This document shows positions 27,861 through 37,036 of a DNA stretch of 64,000 nt, piece by piece. This DNA comes from Methylomarinum vadi (GTDB lineage Bacteria; Pseudomonadota; Gammaproteobacteria; Methylococcales; Methylomonadaceae), in contig NZ_JPON01000001.1 in NCBI RefSeq assembly GCF_000733935.1, forward strand, positions 372,001 to 436,000, written 5' to 3'. The position numbers were made by a program, and so were the translations under genes. The first letter of the stretch is position 1; every line of letters starts with the position of its first letter. Under the pieces are notes generated by a model that saw nothing but the letters and a program-made list of their open reading frames with translations, was not told the origin of the DNA and did not search any database.

Positions 27861-29117
27861 ATGGACATCAAAGCATACATGAGCCAGCTGGGCGAAAAGG
27901 CTAGAAACGCCAGTAGAGAATTGGGGCGGGCCGACACCGGCCGCAAGAATCTGGCACTGATCAAAATCGCCGAAGCGATCGAGGGAAACAGAGAACAGTT
28001 GGCACGGGAAAACCAGAAGGATTTGGCGGCGGGTCGGGAAAATGGCTTGGAAGCCGCATTGTTGGACAGATTGGAATTGAAACCGGGCACGATCGATTCG
28101 ATGATCGAAGGCTTGAAACAAGTCGCGGCTTTGGCCGACCCGGTCGGTAGTATTTCCGACCTGAACTATCGGCCATCAGGCATCCAGGTGGGGCAGATGC
28201 GCGTGCCTTTGGGCGTCATCGGTATTATTTACGAGTCGCGACCCAATGTGACTGTCGATGCGGCCGCCTTGTGTTTGAAATCGGGTAATGCCTGTATTTT
28301 GCGCGGCGGTTCCGAAGCCATTCATTCCAATCAGGCTATCGCTGCCTGCATAGCTGAAGGGTTGGACGCCGCTGGTTTGCCGGCCGAGGCGGTGCAAGTG
28401 GTCGAGACCACCGACCGGGCTGCCGTGGGCGAGTTGATTACGATGGACCGGTATGTCGATGTCATCGTGCCGCGCGGCGGTAGGAGCTTGATCGAACGCA
28501 TCAGCCGGGAGTCCACGATCGCCGTGATCAAGCACTTGGACGGCATTTGCCATGTATATATCGATGGCAAGGCCGACAGGCAAAAGGCGGTCAACATCGC
28601 CGTGAATGCCAAGACCCATCGATATGGCGTATGCAATGCGATGGAAACATTGTTGGTCGCAGAATCGATTGCCGCCCAGGTGCTGCCGGATTTGGCTGAA
28701 CACTATCTGGCTAAAGGCGTCGAATTGCGCGGCTGTTTGAAAACCTGCTCCTTGATACCGCAATGTTCGCGCGCGACGGAACAAGACTGGCATACCGAAT
28801 ACCTTGCGCCAATTCTATCGATCAAAATCGTCGAGGGAATCGATGAGGCGATAGAACATATCAATCACTACAGTTCCGGCCATACCGAGTCGATCGTCAC
28901 CGAGGATTACACACTGGCTCGCCGTTTCTTGCGCGAAGTCGATTCCAGTTCGGTCATGGTCAATGCCTCGACCCGCTTTGCCGACGGCTTCGAATATGGA
29001 CTCGGCGCGGAAATCGGCATCAGTACCGACAAATTGCATGCTCGTGGACCGGTCGGATTGAACGGCCTGACGACGTTAAAATACATCGTCCTGGGCGACG
29101 GTCAGACTCGGGAATAA
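27861..29117 (+). CDS. proA: Gamma-glutamyl phosphate reductase
   Basis: Reduces glutamyl-5-phosphate to the semialdehyde in proline synthesis, 418 residues. An aldehyde dehydrogenase fold. Motifs include [53 protein letters not shown] (catalytic Cys) and [15 protein letters not shown] with [21 protein letters not shown] near the end. I use the ATG at 27861; a GTG four codons upstream is in frame. proB is not adjacent. The stop overlaps the nadD ATG by 1 nt, the usual proA-nadD-rsfS order. Confidence 0.97.
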   Translation: MDIKAYMSQLGEKARNASRELGRADTGRKNLALIKIAEAIEGNREQLARENQKDLAAGRENGLEAALLDRLELKPGTIDSMIEGLKQVAALADPVGSISDLNYRPSGIQVGQMRVPLGVIGIIYESRPNVTVDAAALCLKSGNACILRGGSEAIHSNQAIAACIAEGLDAAGLPAEAVQVVETTDRAAVGELITMDRYVDVIVPRGGRSLIERISRESTIAVIKHLDGICHVYIDGKADRQKAVNIAVNAKTHRYGVCNAMETLLVAESIAAQVLPDLAEHYLAKGVELRGCLKTCSLIPQCSRATEQDWHTEYLAPILSIKIVEGIDEAIEHINHYSSGHTESIVTEDYTLARRFLREVDSSSVMVNASTRFADGFEYGLGAEIGISTDKLHARGPVGLNGLTTLKYIVLGDGQTRE

Positions 29118-29737
29118 TGATCGGTATTTACGGCGGCACATTCAACCCGGTTCATTACGGCCATTTGCGGACGGCGTTGGAAGTCAAGCAAATTTTGGCG
29201 CTGGATGAAATCAGACTGGTTCCTTGCCGAATGCCGCCGCATCGTGAGCATCCGGAGGTGCCGGCCGAGATGCGGCTGCAGATGCTACAAATGGCTGTCG
29301 CCGAAGTTCCGGGCATGCGCGTGGACCGAAGGGAGCTGGATCGGGACGGCCCGTCTTATATGGTCGATACCTTGGCATCGTTGCGTCGCGAGTTATCGGC
29401 GCAGCCGATACTGTTATTCGTCGGCGCCGACGCCTTCGCCGGACTGGAAAAATGGCATAAGTGGCGCCATTTGTTCGATTACGCTCACGTGGTGGTGATG
29501 ACTCGCTCCGGTCATCGCGGCGGAGAATTGAGCGACTTTTTAAATCGACGCCTGACCGAACAGCCGGAAGATCTGCGTCGTAACAGTTGCGGTTGTCTAT
29601 ATTTTCAAAACGTCACCCGCCTCGAGATTTCGGCCACCGCCATCAGGGAGTTGATCGCCAACGAAATGGATCCTCGCTTTTTGTTGCCGGATGCCGTAAT
29701 CGGTTATATCAGGCGACATAATCTCTATCGTAGTTAA
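29117..29737 (+). CDS. nadD: Nicotinate-nucleotide adenylyltransferase
   Basis: Adenylates nicotinate mononucleotide to deamido-NAD, generally an essential step. 206 residues. The N-terminal GIYGGTFNPVHYGHLR carries the nucleotidyltransferase GxFxPxHxGH signature, and LEISATAIREL is the variant ISSTxIR motif near the C-terminus. VGADAFAGLEKWHKW is typical of NadD. Coupled to proA by a 1-nt overlap. Confidence 0.97.
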   Translation: MIGIYGGTFNPVHYGHLRTALEVKQILALDEIRLVPCRMPPHREHPEVPAEMRLQMLQMAVAEVPGMRVDRRELDRDGPSYMVDTLASLRRELSAQPILLFVGADAFAGLEKWHKWRHLFDYAHVVVMTRSGHRGGELSDFLNRRLTEQPEDLRRNSCGCLYFQNVTRLEISATAIRELIANEMDPRFLLPDAVIGYIRRHNLYRS

Positions 29738-29751
29738 CAACAGGAAATTGA

Positions 29752-30096
29752 ATGCAAGCAGAAGAATTACTCAAAGCCATCGAAAAAGTCGTGGATGAAC
29801 GCAAAGGTCAGAATATCACTATTCTCGACGTGCGCGGCAAGACCACGATCACCGATTATATGGTGTTGGTGACCGGCACGTCCGAACGCCACGCCAGGTC
29901 GCTTTGCGAATATGTAGCCGAAAAGGTCAAGGAACTTGGTGTCGAACATCCGGGGTTTGAAGGCCAGGAAGGTTCTGAATGGATACTGCTGGACCTCGGC
30001 GATGTCATTTTGCACGTGATGACGGCACAGGCCAGGGAGTTTTATCAGTTGGAAAAACTATGGTCGATAGACAGGGCGGAGGAAGCCGTTCATTGA
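29752..30096 (+). CDS. rsfS: Ribosome silencing factor RsfS
   Basis: Binds ribosomal protein uL14 and blocks subunit joining in starvation. 114 residues, typical length. The motifs DVRGKTTITDYMVLVTGTSERHA, GFEGQEGSEWILLDLGDVILHVM and REFYQLEKLW are diagnostic. It lies 14 nt after nadD with an ACAGGAAA ribosome binding site. Last gene of the proA-nadD-rsfS unit. Confidence 0.97.
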   Translation: MQAEELLKAIEKVVDERKGQNITILDVRGKTTITDYMVLVTGTSERHARSLCEYVAEKVKELGVEHPGFEGQEGSEWILLDLGDVILHVMTAQAREFYQLEKLWSIDRAEEAVH

Positions 30097-30170
30097 TGGC
30101 AGGCATGGGCTCAAGAAAATGAGTCGCAAGCCGATTCATTGATTAATACAGATCAAACAGGAGTATCTCG

Positions 30171-30863
30171 ATGAAAGCGGCTTTATCCAGATCGGTCATT
30201 TTTGTACTGGCGATGTTTATGTTCGCCTGTGCTTCGACGGGCGAAAAGCGCACCGCGCAGGAGGTCACTTTCACGCCCAAAAATCTGAGAGCTTCCGGAA
30301 AGGCCGTCATTCCGGTAGATGCTTCGTTAACCAAGGCGCAACGGCGGCTTGCCGCGAAACAAGCAGCCAAAATGAATGCATACCGCTCGCTGGCCTCCTT
30401 GCTTTACCAAGAACAATTGTCGGGAGGGATGACTGTCGGCGGACGAGTGATCAGCAACGAAAGCCATCGCGTTTATGTCGATACCTTTCTGCGCGAAGCC
30501 AAGGTCGATTTCATGCGAGACTTCGGCAACCAGTTGCATACCGTTTTGTCATTGGCGTTAACGGACCGCTTTTACCGCTGTATGTCCGGGCCCGAGGAGG
30601 TGGTTCGGCTATGTTTGCTTGAGGATAATAAAATGCCTTTTACCCGGTTGGGCTATAACAGTGCTGAAGTAAAGACCGTGAATTTGGCGTGCGGTACTGC
30701 CGATTGCAAGGGTATGCTCTCTGTCCAAGGTTTTTCCAATGGTAAGAACGCCTTCGATCGTACTTTACTGAATGCCGGTTTGTATGACGGCGAATGGATG
30801 GTCAATTCGGCGGGGCGGTTATTGGTCAATTTTATCCTTCTTAATAACATCCCCGAATTATAA
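30171..30863 (+). CDS. LPP20/FlgP-like outer membrane lipoprotein
   Basis: 230 residues. The lipoprotein signal peptide has its cysteine at about residue 20 (MFACAST). The LPP20-type core is seen in KAQRRLAAKQAAKMNAYRSLASLLYQEQ and the RVYVDTFLREAKVD region. LPP20 proteins include FlgP, the outer-membrane-associated basal body component of Vibrio and Campylobacter. It is longer than Vibrio FlgP, with an extra C-terminal domain holding two cysteines in NLACGTADCKG. The pairing with a FlgT homologue downstream (12-nt gap) supports a flagellar role. CAGGAG precedes the ATG. Confidence 0.75.
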   Translation: MKAALSRSVIFVLAMFMFACASTGEKRTAQEVTFTPKNLRASGKAVIPVDASLTKAQRRLAAKQAAKMNAYRSLASLLYQEQLSGGMTVGGRVISNESHRVYVDTFLREAKVDFMRDFGNQLHTVLSLALTDRFYRCMSGPEEVVRLCLLEDNKMPFTRLGYNSAEVKTVNLACGTADCKGMLSVQGFSNGKNAFDRTLLNAGLYDGEWMVNSAGRLLVNFILLNNIPEL

Positions 30864-30875
30864 CCGAGCCAGTTA

Positions 30876-32057
30876 ATGAAATTGTCTTTCCGCTTTTTAT
30901 TTGTAGTTTGTTTATTGCTACAGGCTTGCGCCTCGACACCCGAGGCTTTAAATTCAAGCGCGGCGGAAATTCGAGCGAACGCAAAAGTGTTCAATGCCGA
31001 AGGTCAGGCGGCTATCATTGATGGCGCGATATTGCGGGCGCGCCGACAAGCGATACAATCCGCTATCACTCGTGTCGCGGCTCAAGCCGGTAAGCAAAAC
31101 ACGACTAACAATTTACTCAGTAATACCAAGGTGGTAGACGAGTGGCGGGAAGGCGATGTTTATCATGTACAGATCTTAGCCATCCTGACGGAAAGCGACT
31201 ATTGCCGGGCGCCTTATCGAAAAAGCATTGTCGCCACGGCCTTTCCCATCGTCACTTCCGGTCAAATCAGCGGTAATGAGTCGCAGGATCTCTACGGCGG
31301 GATTCCCCGGGAGATCAATAACCTGTTGATGGAATCCGGAGATTTCATCGGCCGCAACAAAACCGATATCGTCTTGTATTCGAGACCCGATCTGGCGCCT
31401 GAGATTCAGCAAGCGGATGACTATTTCGGTTCCAGCGTCATTAATGTCGCCACAAATGCGGGAGCGCAATTCGTGCTTTCCGGCGTCATCAGGGATTTCG
31501 AGGTGGAATCCACCGAATATGTCCGAGGGGCGGGGATTCTGGCGCAGATCAAATCGGCTTTTCGCGATGCCATTGCCCGCCGGGGCATAACCCTGGATGT
31601 CTACGTCCACGATGGTTTTAGTGGCGCGTTATTGTTCCAGCATCGCTATTCCGACTCGATTCTCGGCGACGTCTGGATCCCGGGCGGTTATTCGGTGGGC
31701 AGCGAGCGTTTCAACGCCACCCCGGCGGGCAATAAAATCAGTGAGATCATTGAGATGGCCAGTACGGATATCAGGCGCCTATTCGGCTGTTATCCTTTTG
31801 CGGCCCGTGTGGCCATGGTGGCAAACGACAGTATCGTCATTGCCGCGGGAGCCCAAGATAAGGTGCAACGTGGCGATACCTTCGTCGTTTATACGGCTAA
31901 CCAGGCAACCTATGGCTTGGGGACTTCGGGCACTAATAAAGCACCGGTCGGCATGGTCAGAATCGAAAGCGTCAACAGCGATTTTTCGGTCGGCAAGCTG
32001 GAAACAGCGCTGAGCATCCGTAAAATAAGAGTGGGTGATTGGGTGAAAAGCTGGTGA
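30876..32057 (+). CDS. flgT: Flagellar assembly protein T homologue
   Basis: 393 residues. The signal peptide has a lipobox-like LLQACAST. FlgT's three parts are recognisable. The N-terminal domain has AIIDGAILRARRQAIQSAITRVAAQ and WREGDVYHVQILAIL. The middle CsgG/TolB-like domain includes the QFVLSGVIRDFEVEST strand and LDVYVHDGFSGALLFQHRYS. A short C-terminal SH3-like segment holds DKVQRGDTFVVY. In Vibrio FlgT forms the H-ring around the LP-ring. Only flgP- and flgT-like genes are here; no flgO or other flagellar gene is in the window. Confidence 0.85.
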   Translation: MKLSFRFLFVVCLLLQACASTPEALNSSAAEIRANAKVFNAEGQAAIIDGAILRARRQAIQSAITRVAAQAGKQNTTNNLLSNTKVVDEWREGDVYHVQILAILTESDYCRAPYRKSIVATAFPIVTSGQISGNESQDLYGGIPREINNLLMESGDFIGRNKTDIVLYSRPDLAPEIQQADDYFGSSVINVATNAGAQFVLSGVIRDFEVESTEYVRGAGILAQIKSAFRDAIARRGITLDVYVHDGFSGALLFQHRYSDSILGDVWIPGGYSVGSERFNATPAGNKISEIIEMASTDIRRLFGCYPFAARVAMVANDSIVIAAGAQDKVQRGDTFVVYTANQATYGLGTSGTNKAPVGMVRIESVNSDFSVGKLETALSIRKIRVGDWVKSW

Positions 32058-32083
32058 TTTCCTGTCTTCGTTACGGGGGAACA

Positions 32084-32668
32084 ATGAAACCGCGCATTGT
32101 CTTGGTGCATGGTATTTTTAATTCAGGCTATGTGTTTTATGCCATGCGTAAACGCTTGGAAGCCAAGGGTATCGAATGCTTCACGCCAAGTTTGAAACCG
32201 CGGGACGGACGTCATGGCATCGAGGATCTGGCGCTGAAATTAAAACGGGAAATCGATCACCGCTACGGCAGCGACGACCCTATTAATTTGCTGGGTTTTA
32301 GCATGGGAGGTATTGTTGCCCGCTATTATCTGCAAAAGCTGGCCGGCCATGAACGGGTCACCCGCTTTTTCACCGTTTCCGCCCCTCATCACGGCAGTTA
32401 CCTGGCTTACTGTTATCCCGGCCAAGGCGCCAGGGACTTACGGCCTAACAGCTGGTTACTGCGCAGTCTGATGGCCGATGAGGATCGTTATCGACATCTG
32501 CAACTTTATTCCTTCTGGACACCGTTCGATCTGATGATCATTCCGCCTAGTAGTTCGGTGTGGGCTGTCGCCGACAACAAGCAATTTTACTCGCCTTTGC
32601 ATCTGTTGATGCTGTTCAATCGGTCGTTAGTCGGCTTTGTTGGTAACTGCATCCTGGATCAGGAATGA
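32084..32668 (+). CDS. Small alpha/beta hydrolase, lipase/esterase type
   Basis: 194 residues from the ATG at 32084, preceded by GGGGGA; an upstream in-frame start at 32039 lies inside flgT and is rejected. The N-terminal IVLVHGIFNSGYVF is the oxyanion loop. The nucleophile elbow is GFSMGG in INLLGFSMGGIVARYYL, followed by FFTVSAPHHGSYLA, typical of triacylglycerol lipase/PGAP1-like enzymes. There is no signal peptide, so it is probably cytoplasmic. The catalytic His near the C-terminus is not certain. IS200-type copy 2 begins 67 bp after the stop. Confidence 0.8.
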   Translation: MKPRIVLVHGIFNSGYVFYAMRKRLEAKGIECFTPSLKPRDGRHGIEDLALKLKREIDHRYGSDDPINLLGFSMGGIVARYYLQKLAGHERVTRFFTVSAPHHGSYLAYCYPGQGARDLRPNSWLLRSLMADEDRYRHLQLYSFWTPFDLMIIPPSSSVWAVADNKQFYSPLHLLMLFNRSLVGFVGNCILDQE

Positions 32669-32735
32669 ACGAAGCATTCCCACGTCTGATTCGCAGATTA
32701 AGAGTAATTTATTTCATTTTCCATTTAGATTTTTG

Positions 32736-33328
32736 AACTAAACAACCACCCGCTCAAGCGGGTGGGTTCCAATAACGGACTGAAAGTCCGGATACGCGTC
32801 GACTAAACGACGCGTCTTAGTCGGGCTCCATCTTGAAATTATCGTTTGGATTAGGTTCAAAGTGATGCTCCAAATATTGCTTTATCATCTCATCAGTCAT
32901 TTGCCCCACTGTGGCGCAAAAATAACCGCGGGCTCAAAAATGTCGACCCCAATATCGCTTTTTCAAGTGCGGGAACTCTTCGAACAGATAGCTCGAAGTT
33001 CGTCCCTTGATTCGCCTCATGATTTCGCTTGGGGCCATAGTCGGCGGCGCACTCACCAAAATGTGCACATGATCTTTGCTCACGACACCTTTGATAATCC
33101 GTATCTCAAAGGCTTCGCATGTCTGCCGCACCAAGTCTCTCACTCGTTCGGCTATTTCATCCTTCAGCACTTTATAACGATACTTCGTAACCCAAACAAA
33201 ATGATACTCAATTTGGTAAACCGTATGGCTGCCGTATCTATAGTCCATCGCCACCTCCTTGGGCAAATTATCGCAGCTAAAGCTGACCGGCTAAAGCCGG
33301 TGGTTTAAACCTTATGATGGATAATTAA
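32736..33328 (-). mobile_element. IS200-type element, copy 2 (593-bp shared segment)
   Basis: Same segment and orientation as copy 1, 7,621 bp downstream. The left hairpins (32746-32815) and right hairpins (33274-33301) are present. The right limit falls inside the last codons of the leftward DUF3857 gene, whose stop codon (33312-33314) is inside the shared segment. Confidence 0.9.
32817..33248 (-). pseudogene. tnpA: IS200-family transposase TnpA with internal TGA, copy 2
   Basis: Identical to the copy at 25196-25627 as far as I can read. ATG at 33248 after AAGGAGGTG, HUH motif HVH intact. TGA at 32934-32936 replaces the conserved Trp codon, and the catalytic Tyr codon lies downstream of it. 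The same stop in two copies implies that the element was copied after the mutation arose. Confidence 0.85.
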
Positions 33329-35267
33329 ACCATATTCTATTTACCTGAAAGATTAAATCTAGAAATTGGTTAAATTCGCTAATTTTGTTTATCGGGATAG
33401 TGGCTTGAGGAAGACGAACCTCTGTCAACACTGTTAACTGAGCTCCATTAACGTCATACCAGCGGTTGAGTTCTCCCCAAGGACTTAGATAATTGATTGT
33501 AGGGCCTATATTGGCGATTATTTTTTCCGCATGCAGATAAGAAATTTCACTTCTATAGTGTAAACCTTGAAATTCATAAGGGTAGTGAAAACCCAAGGTT
33601 TTAAAATTAGGGATGATATTCCTCAGCCACAAATCATATTCGCTATATTCAGCCAATTGCTTCGGATCGAAAATATTATCGAATTGAGTTTCGCTGGAAA
33701 GAATCAGAGGAGAACCATAATTTTCTAGTCCGGTGACACGTAAATCCGGATTTACCCGATCCGTATAGATATTGTAATAGTCTTCTAGCAACCACTGGTC
33801 CCTTTGTTGTTTAGTTTTCGAGGATAAGGAGCGGCGCAATTGAGCCCCCCAATGCGACATATAACTACGCTCCAATGTTTCGAATATCGAACCCTGATCT
33901 GTAAAGCGGTTATGCGCCGTAATACTAACTCTCCATGCGTAACGCTCTTTTGGAAGCGTTTCAGGCTTGTCGGTTCCTTGCCCAATTTTTAACATTACTG
34001 AACCATGAAGATAATGAGGTAAATTTCCGACAGATGAATCCGGATCGGTTAAATCAACGCACTGTTCCTTTTTTGTTGGCATGCCTACGCAAGCGATCAT
34101 GTGATTAAAATACAACGATGATGGCAACAGTAATTTCGCCAATGATTTTCGCTTGGTCGAAGTCAGTACGGGATAAGCGCCGAAACCCAGATTTCTAGCC
34201 ATATCGACAAATAGCATGGTTTTGTCCTTACAATCGCCATAACGCTGCTCTAATGTTTTTCTCGTCGGTTTCGGTGTCAGGCCGTTGCTGCCGTGTTCTA
34301 TGCCGACATAGCGGACTTTGCCCGCTACAAAATCAGTTAAATGATTAAGTCTTTGTAGTGGTGAATTTTTTGTGCCTTTGATTAATGTGAATGCAAAATC
34401 CTGAACTTTTTTGTTGTCCTTTAATGCCGAAGAAGAGAGTTCTTCCATGGTGGAAGAAATTGTTTTCCAAGTGCTTGGCTCGGAAAGCACAAGTGTAGGC
34501 AATAAGTCGTAGGCGGAAGGCATACCGTCCTCGATGGGGAATGGGGGCGACGGTTGTTGGGTTCGACAAATTAAGCTGAATTGGTCTTCGCTGCAGTTTA
34601 AGTCCGGGTAATCGGTTTGCCAGACAGGTTTCCATTTCTCTGATTTCCAGCTCGCGCGAATGGAAAAGTTTTCAACAGGGGTAAATCCTGCAGGATAAAT
34701 GATACGCGCCCAAGGCATTGGACTGCGCTTTTTGTCGGTTCTTATTTTATAGGTTAAAATCGAAATGCTGCCTTGCTGCAACTGCGGATAGGGAATGGTG
34801 ACGTAAAAATAGTCGTTGAACGTACCCGAGGAGTTATCGCTATTGAATTGAAGCGCGCTTGGGTCGACTTGAAGACGTCGTCCATCCGGTTGTAGAACGT
34901 AAGCTTCCAAAATTTCCGCGTGCTGGTTATGGATATTGATCCAAAAACTGTCGTTGCCCGAGTTTTCGATACCTGAATTGGTAATGTACAAATAGGCGGA
35001 CGTGACCGTTTCCTCTACTAGAGATTGCTTTATCTCGATATCGTGTTTATCGATTAACTGGACGACACCGTAGCCCGATTGATGGTATGCAGTAGTTTTC
35101 TCGGATGTCGGCAAATCAACGCTATAAAAATCCTGCGCTTGTGCAACATGCCAGTCAACAAAGTTTTTCATACTGTCAGGCAATTGATCACTGGGATTTT
35201 CCTGGGCGAGGGCCTGTGTGAGAAACGGCAGCAATATGAAGGCAAAAAAAATCGCTTTGCTATTCAT
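33312..35267 (-). CDS. DUF3857 and transglutaminase-like exported protein
   Basis: 651 residues with a signal peptide ending near ALA (about 21). An N-terminal DUF3857 beta domain (about 50-230) precedes a transglutaminase-like domain with the Cys in RYGDCKDKTMLFVDMARNLG, a His in YFNHMIACV and an Asp in CVDLTDPDSS, so a Cys-His-Asp triad is plausible. Function is unknown; such proteins are exported in many bacteria. The last four residues (NYPS) and the stop are encoded by IS200-type copy 2, so the native C-terminus has been replaced. The start overlaps the upstream membrane gene by 8 nt. Confidence 0.82.
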   Translation of the reverse strand: MNSKAIFFAFILLPFLTQALAQENPSDQLPDSMKNFVDWHVAQAQDFYSVDLPTSEKTTAYHQSGYGVVQLIDKHDIEIKQSLVEETVTSAYLYITNSGIENSGNDSFWINIHNQHAEILEAYVLQPDGRRLQVDPSALQFNSDNSSGTFNDYFYVTIPYPQLQQGSISILTYKIRTDKKRSPMPWARIIYPAGFTPVENFSIRASWKSEKWKPVWQTDYPDLNCSEDQFSLICRTQQPSPPFPIEDGMPSAYDLLPTLVLSEPSTWKTISSTMEELSSSALKDNKKVQDFAFTLIKGTKNSPLQRLNHLTDFVAGKVRYVGIEHGSNGLTPKPTRKTLEQRYGDCKDKTMLFVDMARNLGFGAYPVLTSTKRKSLAKLLLPSSLYFNHMIACVGMPTKKEQCVDLTDPDSSVGNLPHYLHGSVMLKIGQGTDKPETLPKERYAWRVSITAHNRFTDQGSIFETLERSYMSHWGAQLRRSLSSKTKQQRDQWLLEDYYNIYTDRVNPDLRVTGLENYGSPLILSSETQFDNIFDPKQLAEYSEYDLWLRNIIPNFKTLGFHYPYEFQGLHYRSEISYLHAEKIIANIGPTINYLSPWGELNRWYDVNGAQLTVLTEVRLPQATIPINKISEFNQFLDLIFQVNRIWFNYPS

Positions 35268-36690
35268 CTTTCTCTTTATCCTTATTAACTAAACGCAAAC
35301 TGTCCACGATAGCTTTAATCGCAAGACTGTGTTCGTTATTGCTCTGAGTTGGTGAATATCCTACGGCTTCAATCACCGTTGTTGGCGTTGTAACAGTTGC
35401 GACATATATGGTTTCCGAGCTATCGATTAATCCATCACCATGGGTATAGGCCGCTAATGATAGCGGCGTTAGCTTGGCGCCGGAATCAAGGCTGCGGGAT
35501 TCCGTATAGCGATAATGTTGCCATGACGAAGACACTATCTCCCTTCTACTAGTCACCATGGAATCCAAGCTTAGTTGATGATTCGGGGAAACCCTGACCA
35601 CGATCCATCGATCTAGTGACTTCGCGATGAGTTCGAGATCGGTGTCGTTATCTAAGGTGCCGAGATGGACCTTACGCCAATTATCACTTTCGATCTGTAA
35701 GCGATATATCGGCGTGTTTCCTTGGACATACTGGTTTAGAGCAAGTTTTTCGCCCATATAGTATGCATAGCCATTCTGGTTGCCGTATAACGCCACTGCC
35801 ATCAAGGGTATGCCGAATAACAATATGCCATATTCGGTTTTAGTAAAGCGTTTATGGCTAACCGCCTGCTTTTCTAAATAAGACAATCTGAGTGCATTCA
35901 TTTGCTGATTGAGGAGCAACCAAGGCACTGAAATCAATAGGAAATATAGAGGGAATAAAAATCCTGGCAGTTTATATGTAGCAGCCGAAATTAGAATGAG
36001 GAAAAAACATAACCAAAATGGCGTTACTCGAAAACTGATGTTTTGTTTGTTTGCCGTTTCGGCAATATTTTTTGCTAGAGAATAAAAAACGATCAAAGAA
36101 ATAACGGGGAAAAACACCGCTGTGGCGTAACCTATTGGATTCATTTTGTTGTTACCTAGTTTTACTAGGTCTTTGGCAATACGATACGCTAGAACTACTG
36201 AATATAAAGTGAAGCTGAAAAACTCTAGTAAACATACTAGCCAGGTAGGCAGCGGCGTAGAGAGAGTCGACTGTGGTTTTTGGGGGAGATTGTCGACTGC
36301 ATTCAAGCCGTTTTGTTTTGCATTGCCAAGAATAATGTCACGATGCCGTTTATGACCGAACCAAAACAATAGTATGCCAGGAATGAGCAAAGTGAAGGGA
36401 ACTCCTAAGAGTAATAGTGAAGCATCGGATTTATGAACTTTATGGTAGTCGTAACCAAATCCGGCAACAGCAAACGGGATAGCTATCAATAAAACTCCAA
36501 GAACAAAACGCCAACCGCCTCTATATTTGAAAATAGCAGCGCCAAAATAGGCAATTCCAATCGCGCTTATTCCCCATGCTAGCGTGTAGGCTCCGTTACC
36601 GGATATTGATTCATTGATATTTGATACGATTACGGCCAAAAAACCAGTGAGGGTTAATATAAAGCCGGAAAATCCAAGAGCGATTTGCAT
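35260..36690 (-). CDS. Multi-span membrane protein with soluble C-terminal domain, unknown
   Basis: 476 residues from the ATG at 36690 (an in-frame TTG at 36723 is less likely). About nine to ten hydrophobic spans occupy residues 1-310. A C-terminal soluble region of about 150 residues follows, rich in beta-type sequence (YRLQIESDNWRKVHLGTLDND). The last span near FGIPLMAVALYG would place this domain outside the cytoplasm if the count is right. No family recognised. It is cotranscribed with and overlaps the DUF3857 gene, so the two probably act together at the envelope. Confidence 0.7.
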   Translation of the reverse strand: MQIALGFSGFILTLTGFLAVIVSNINESISGNGAYTLAWGISAIGIAYFGAAIFKYRGGWRFVLGVLLIAIPFAVAGFGYDYHKVHKSDASLLLLGVPFTLLIPGILLFWFGHKRHRDIILGNAKQNGLNAVDNLPQKPQSTLSTPLPTWLVCLLEFFSFTLYSVVLAYRIAKDLVKLGNNKMNPIGYATAVFFPVISLIVFYSLAKNIAETANKQNISFRVTPFWLCFFLILISAATYKLPGFLFPLYFLLISVPWLLLNQQMNALRLSYLEKQAVSHKRFTKTEYGILLFGIPLMAVALYGNQNGYAYYMGEKLALNQYVQGNTPIYRLQIESDNWRKVHLGTLDNDTDLELIAKSLDRWIVVRVSPNHQLSLDSMVTSRREIVSSSWQHYRYTESRSLDSGAKLTPLSLAAYTHGDGLIDSSETIYVATVTTPTTVIEAVGYSPTQSNNEHSLAIKAIVDSLRLVNKDKEKDE

Positions 36691-37036
36691 TGATGGTTCT
36701 CGAACGAAAATAAATGATGGCAATTGAAATTAAAATGGGGAATTTGTGGGCGTAGGTTGTTTGATTAAGCGAGATGATTTAAATAGACCTTTATCGCTAT
36801 TTTGGAAATGAGGAATTGCAAGATTCACCTTGTCCCTTGGTTTTTTTTGATGAATGGTGAAATGGAATTGGTGCGAAAGTCAGTCATTATACGTGTTAAC
36901 AACCGACTGGCAACACTGCTTGCCCGTTAGTTTTGAACTAGGTCCAGAAAAATTAAATAAGTCATCTCCGGCATAGCCGGAGATTTATTACGATACGCCC
37001 TCGAAGGGTTCTTATGCAGCTTTTATTTTTGGTGAT
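36691..37036. other. Intergenic gap with two hairpins
   Basis: No gene is supported. The left half is AT-rich and should hold the promoter of the leftward membrane protein gene; no clear -35/-10 pair was found. The right end holds the two hairpins given separately. Confidence 0.5.
36964..37008 (-). terminator. Tandem hairpins at the end of the kinase/deacetylase operon
   Basis: On the minus strand the transcript passes CCCT-TCG-AGGG (37008-36998), then ATCTCCGGC-TAT-GCCGGAGAT (36984-36964), a perfect 9-bp stem. TTATTTAATTTTTC begins a few bases after the second stem, a loose T-rich tract. It is a probable terminator for the leftward operon. Confidence 0.65.

Noticed and set aside
25115-33328. 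Composite transposon formed by the two IS200-type copies
   Set aside because: IS200-type elements move as single strands and do not form classical composite transposons. The bracketed genes are ordinary housekeeping genes in their usual order.
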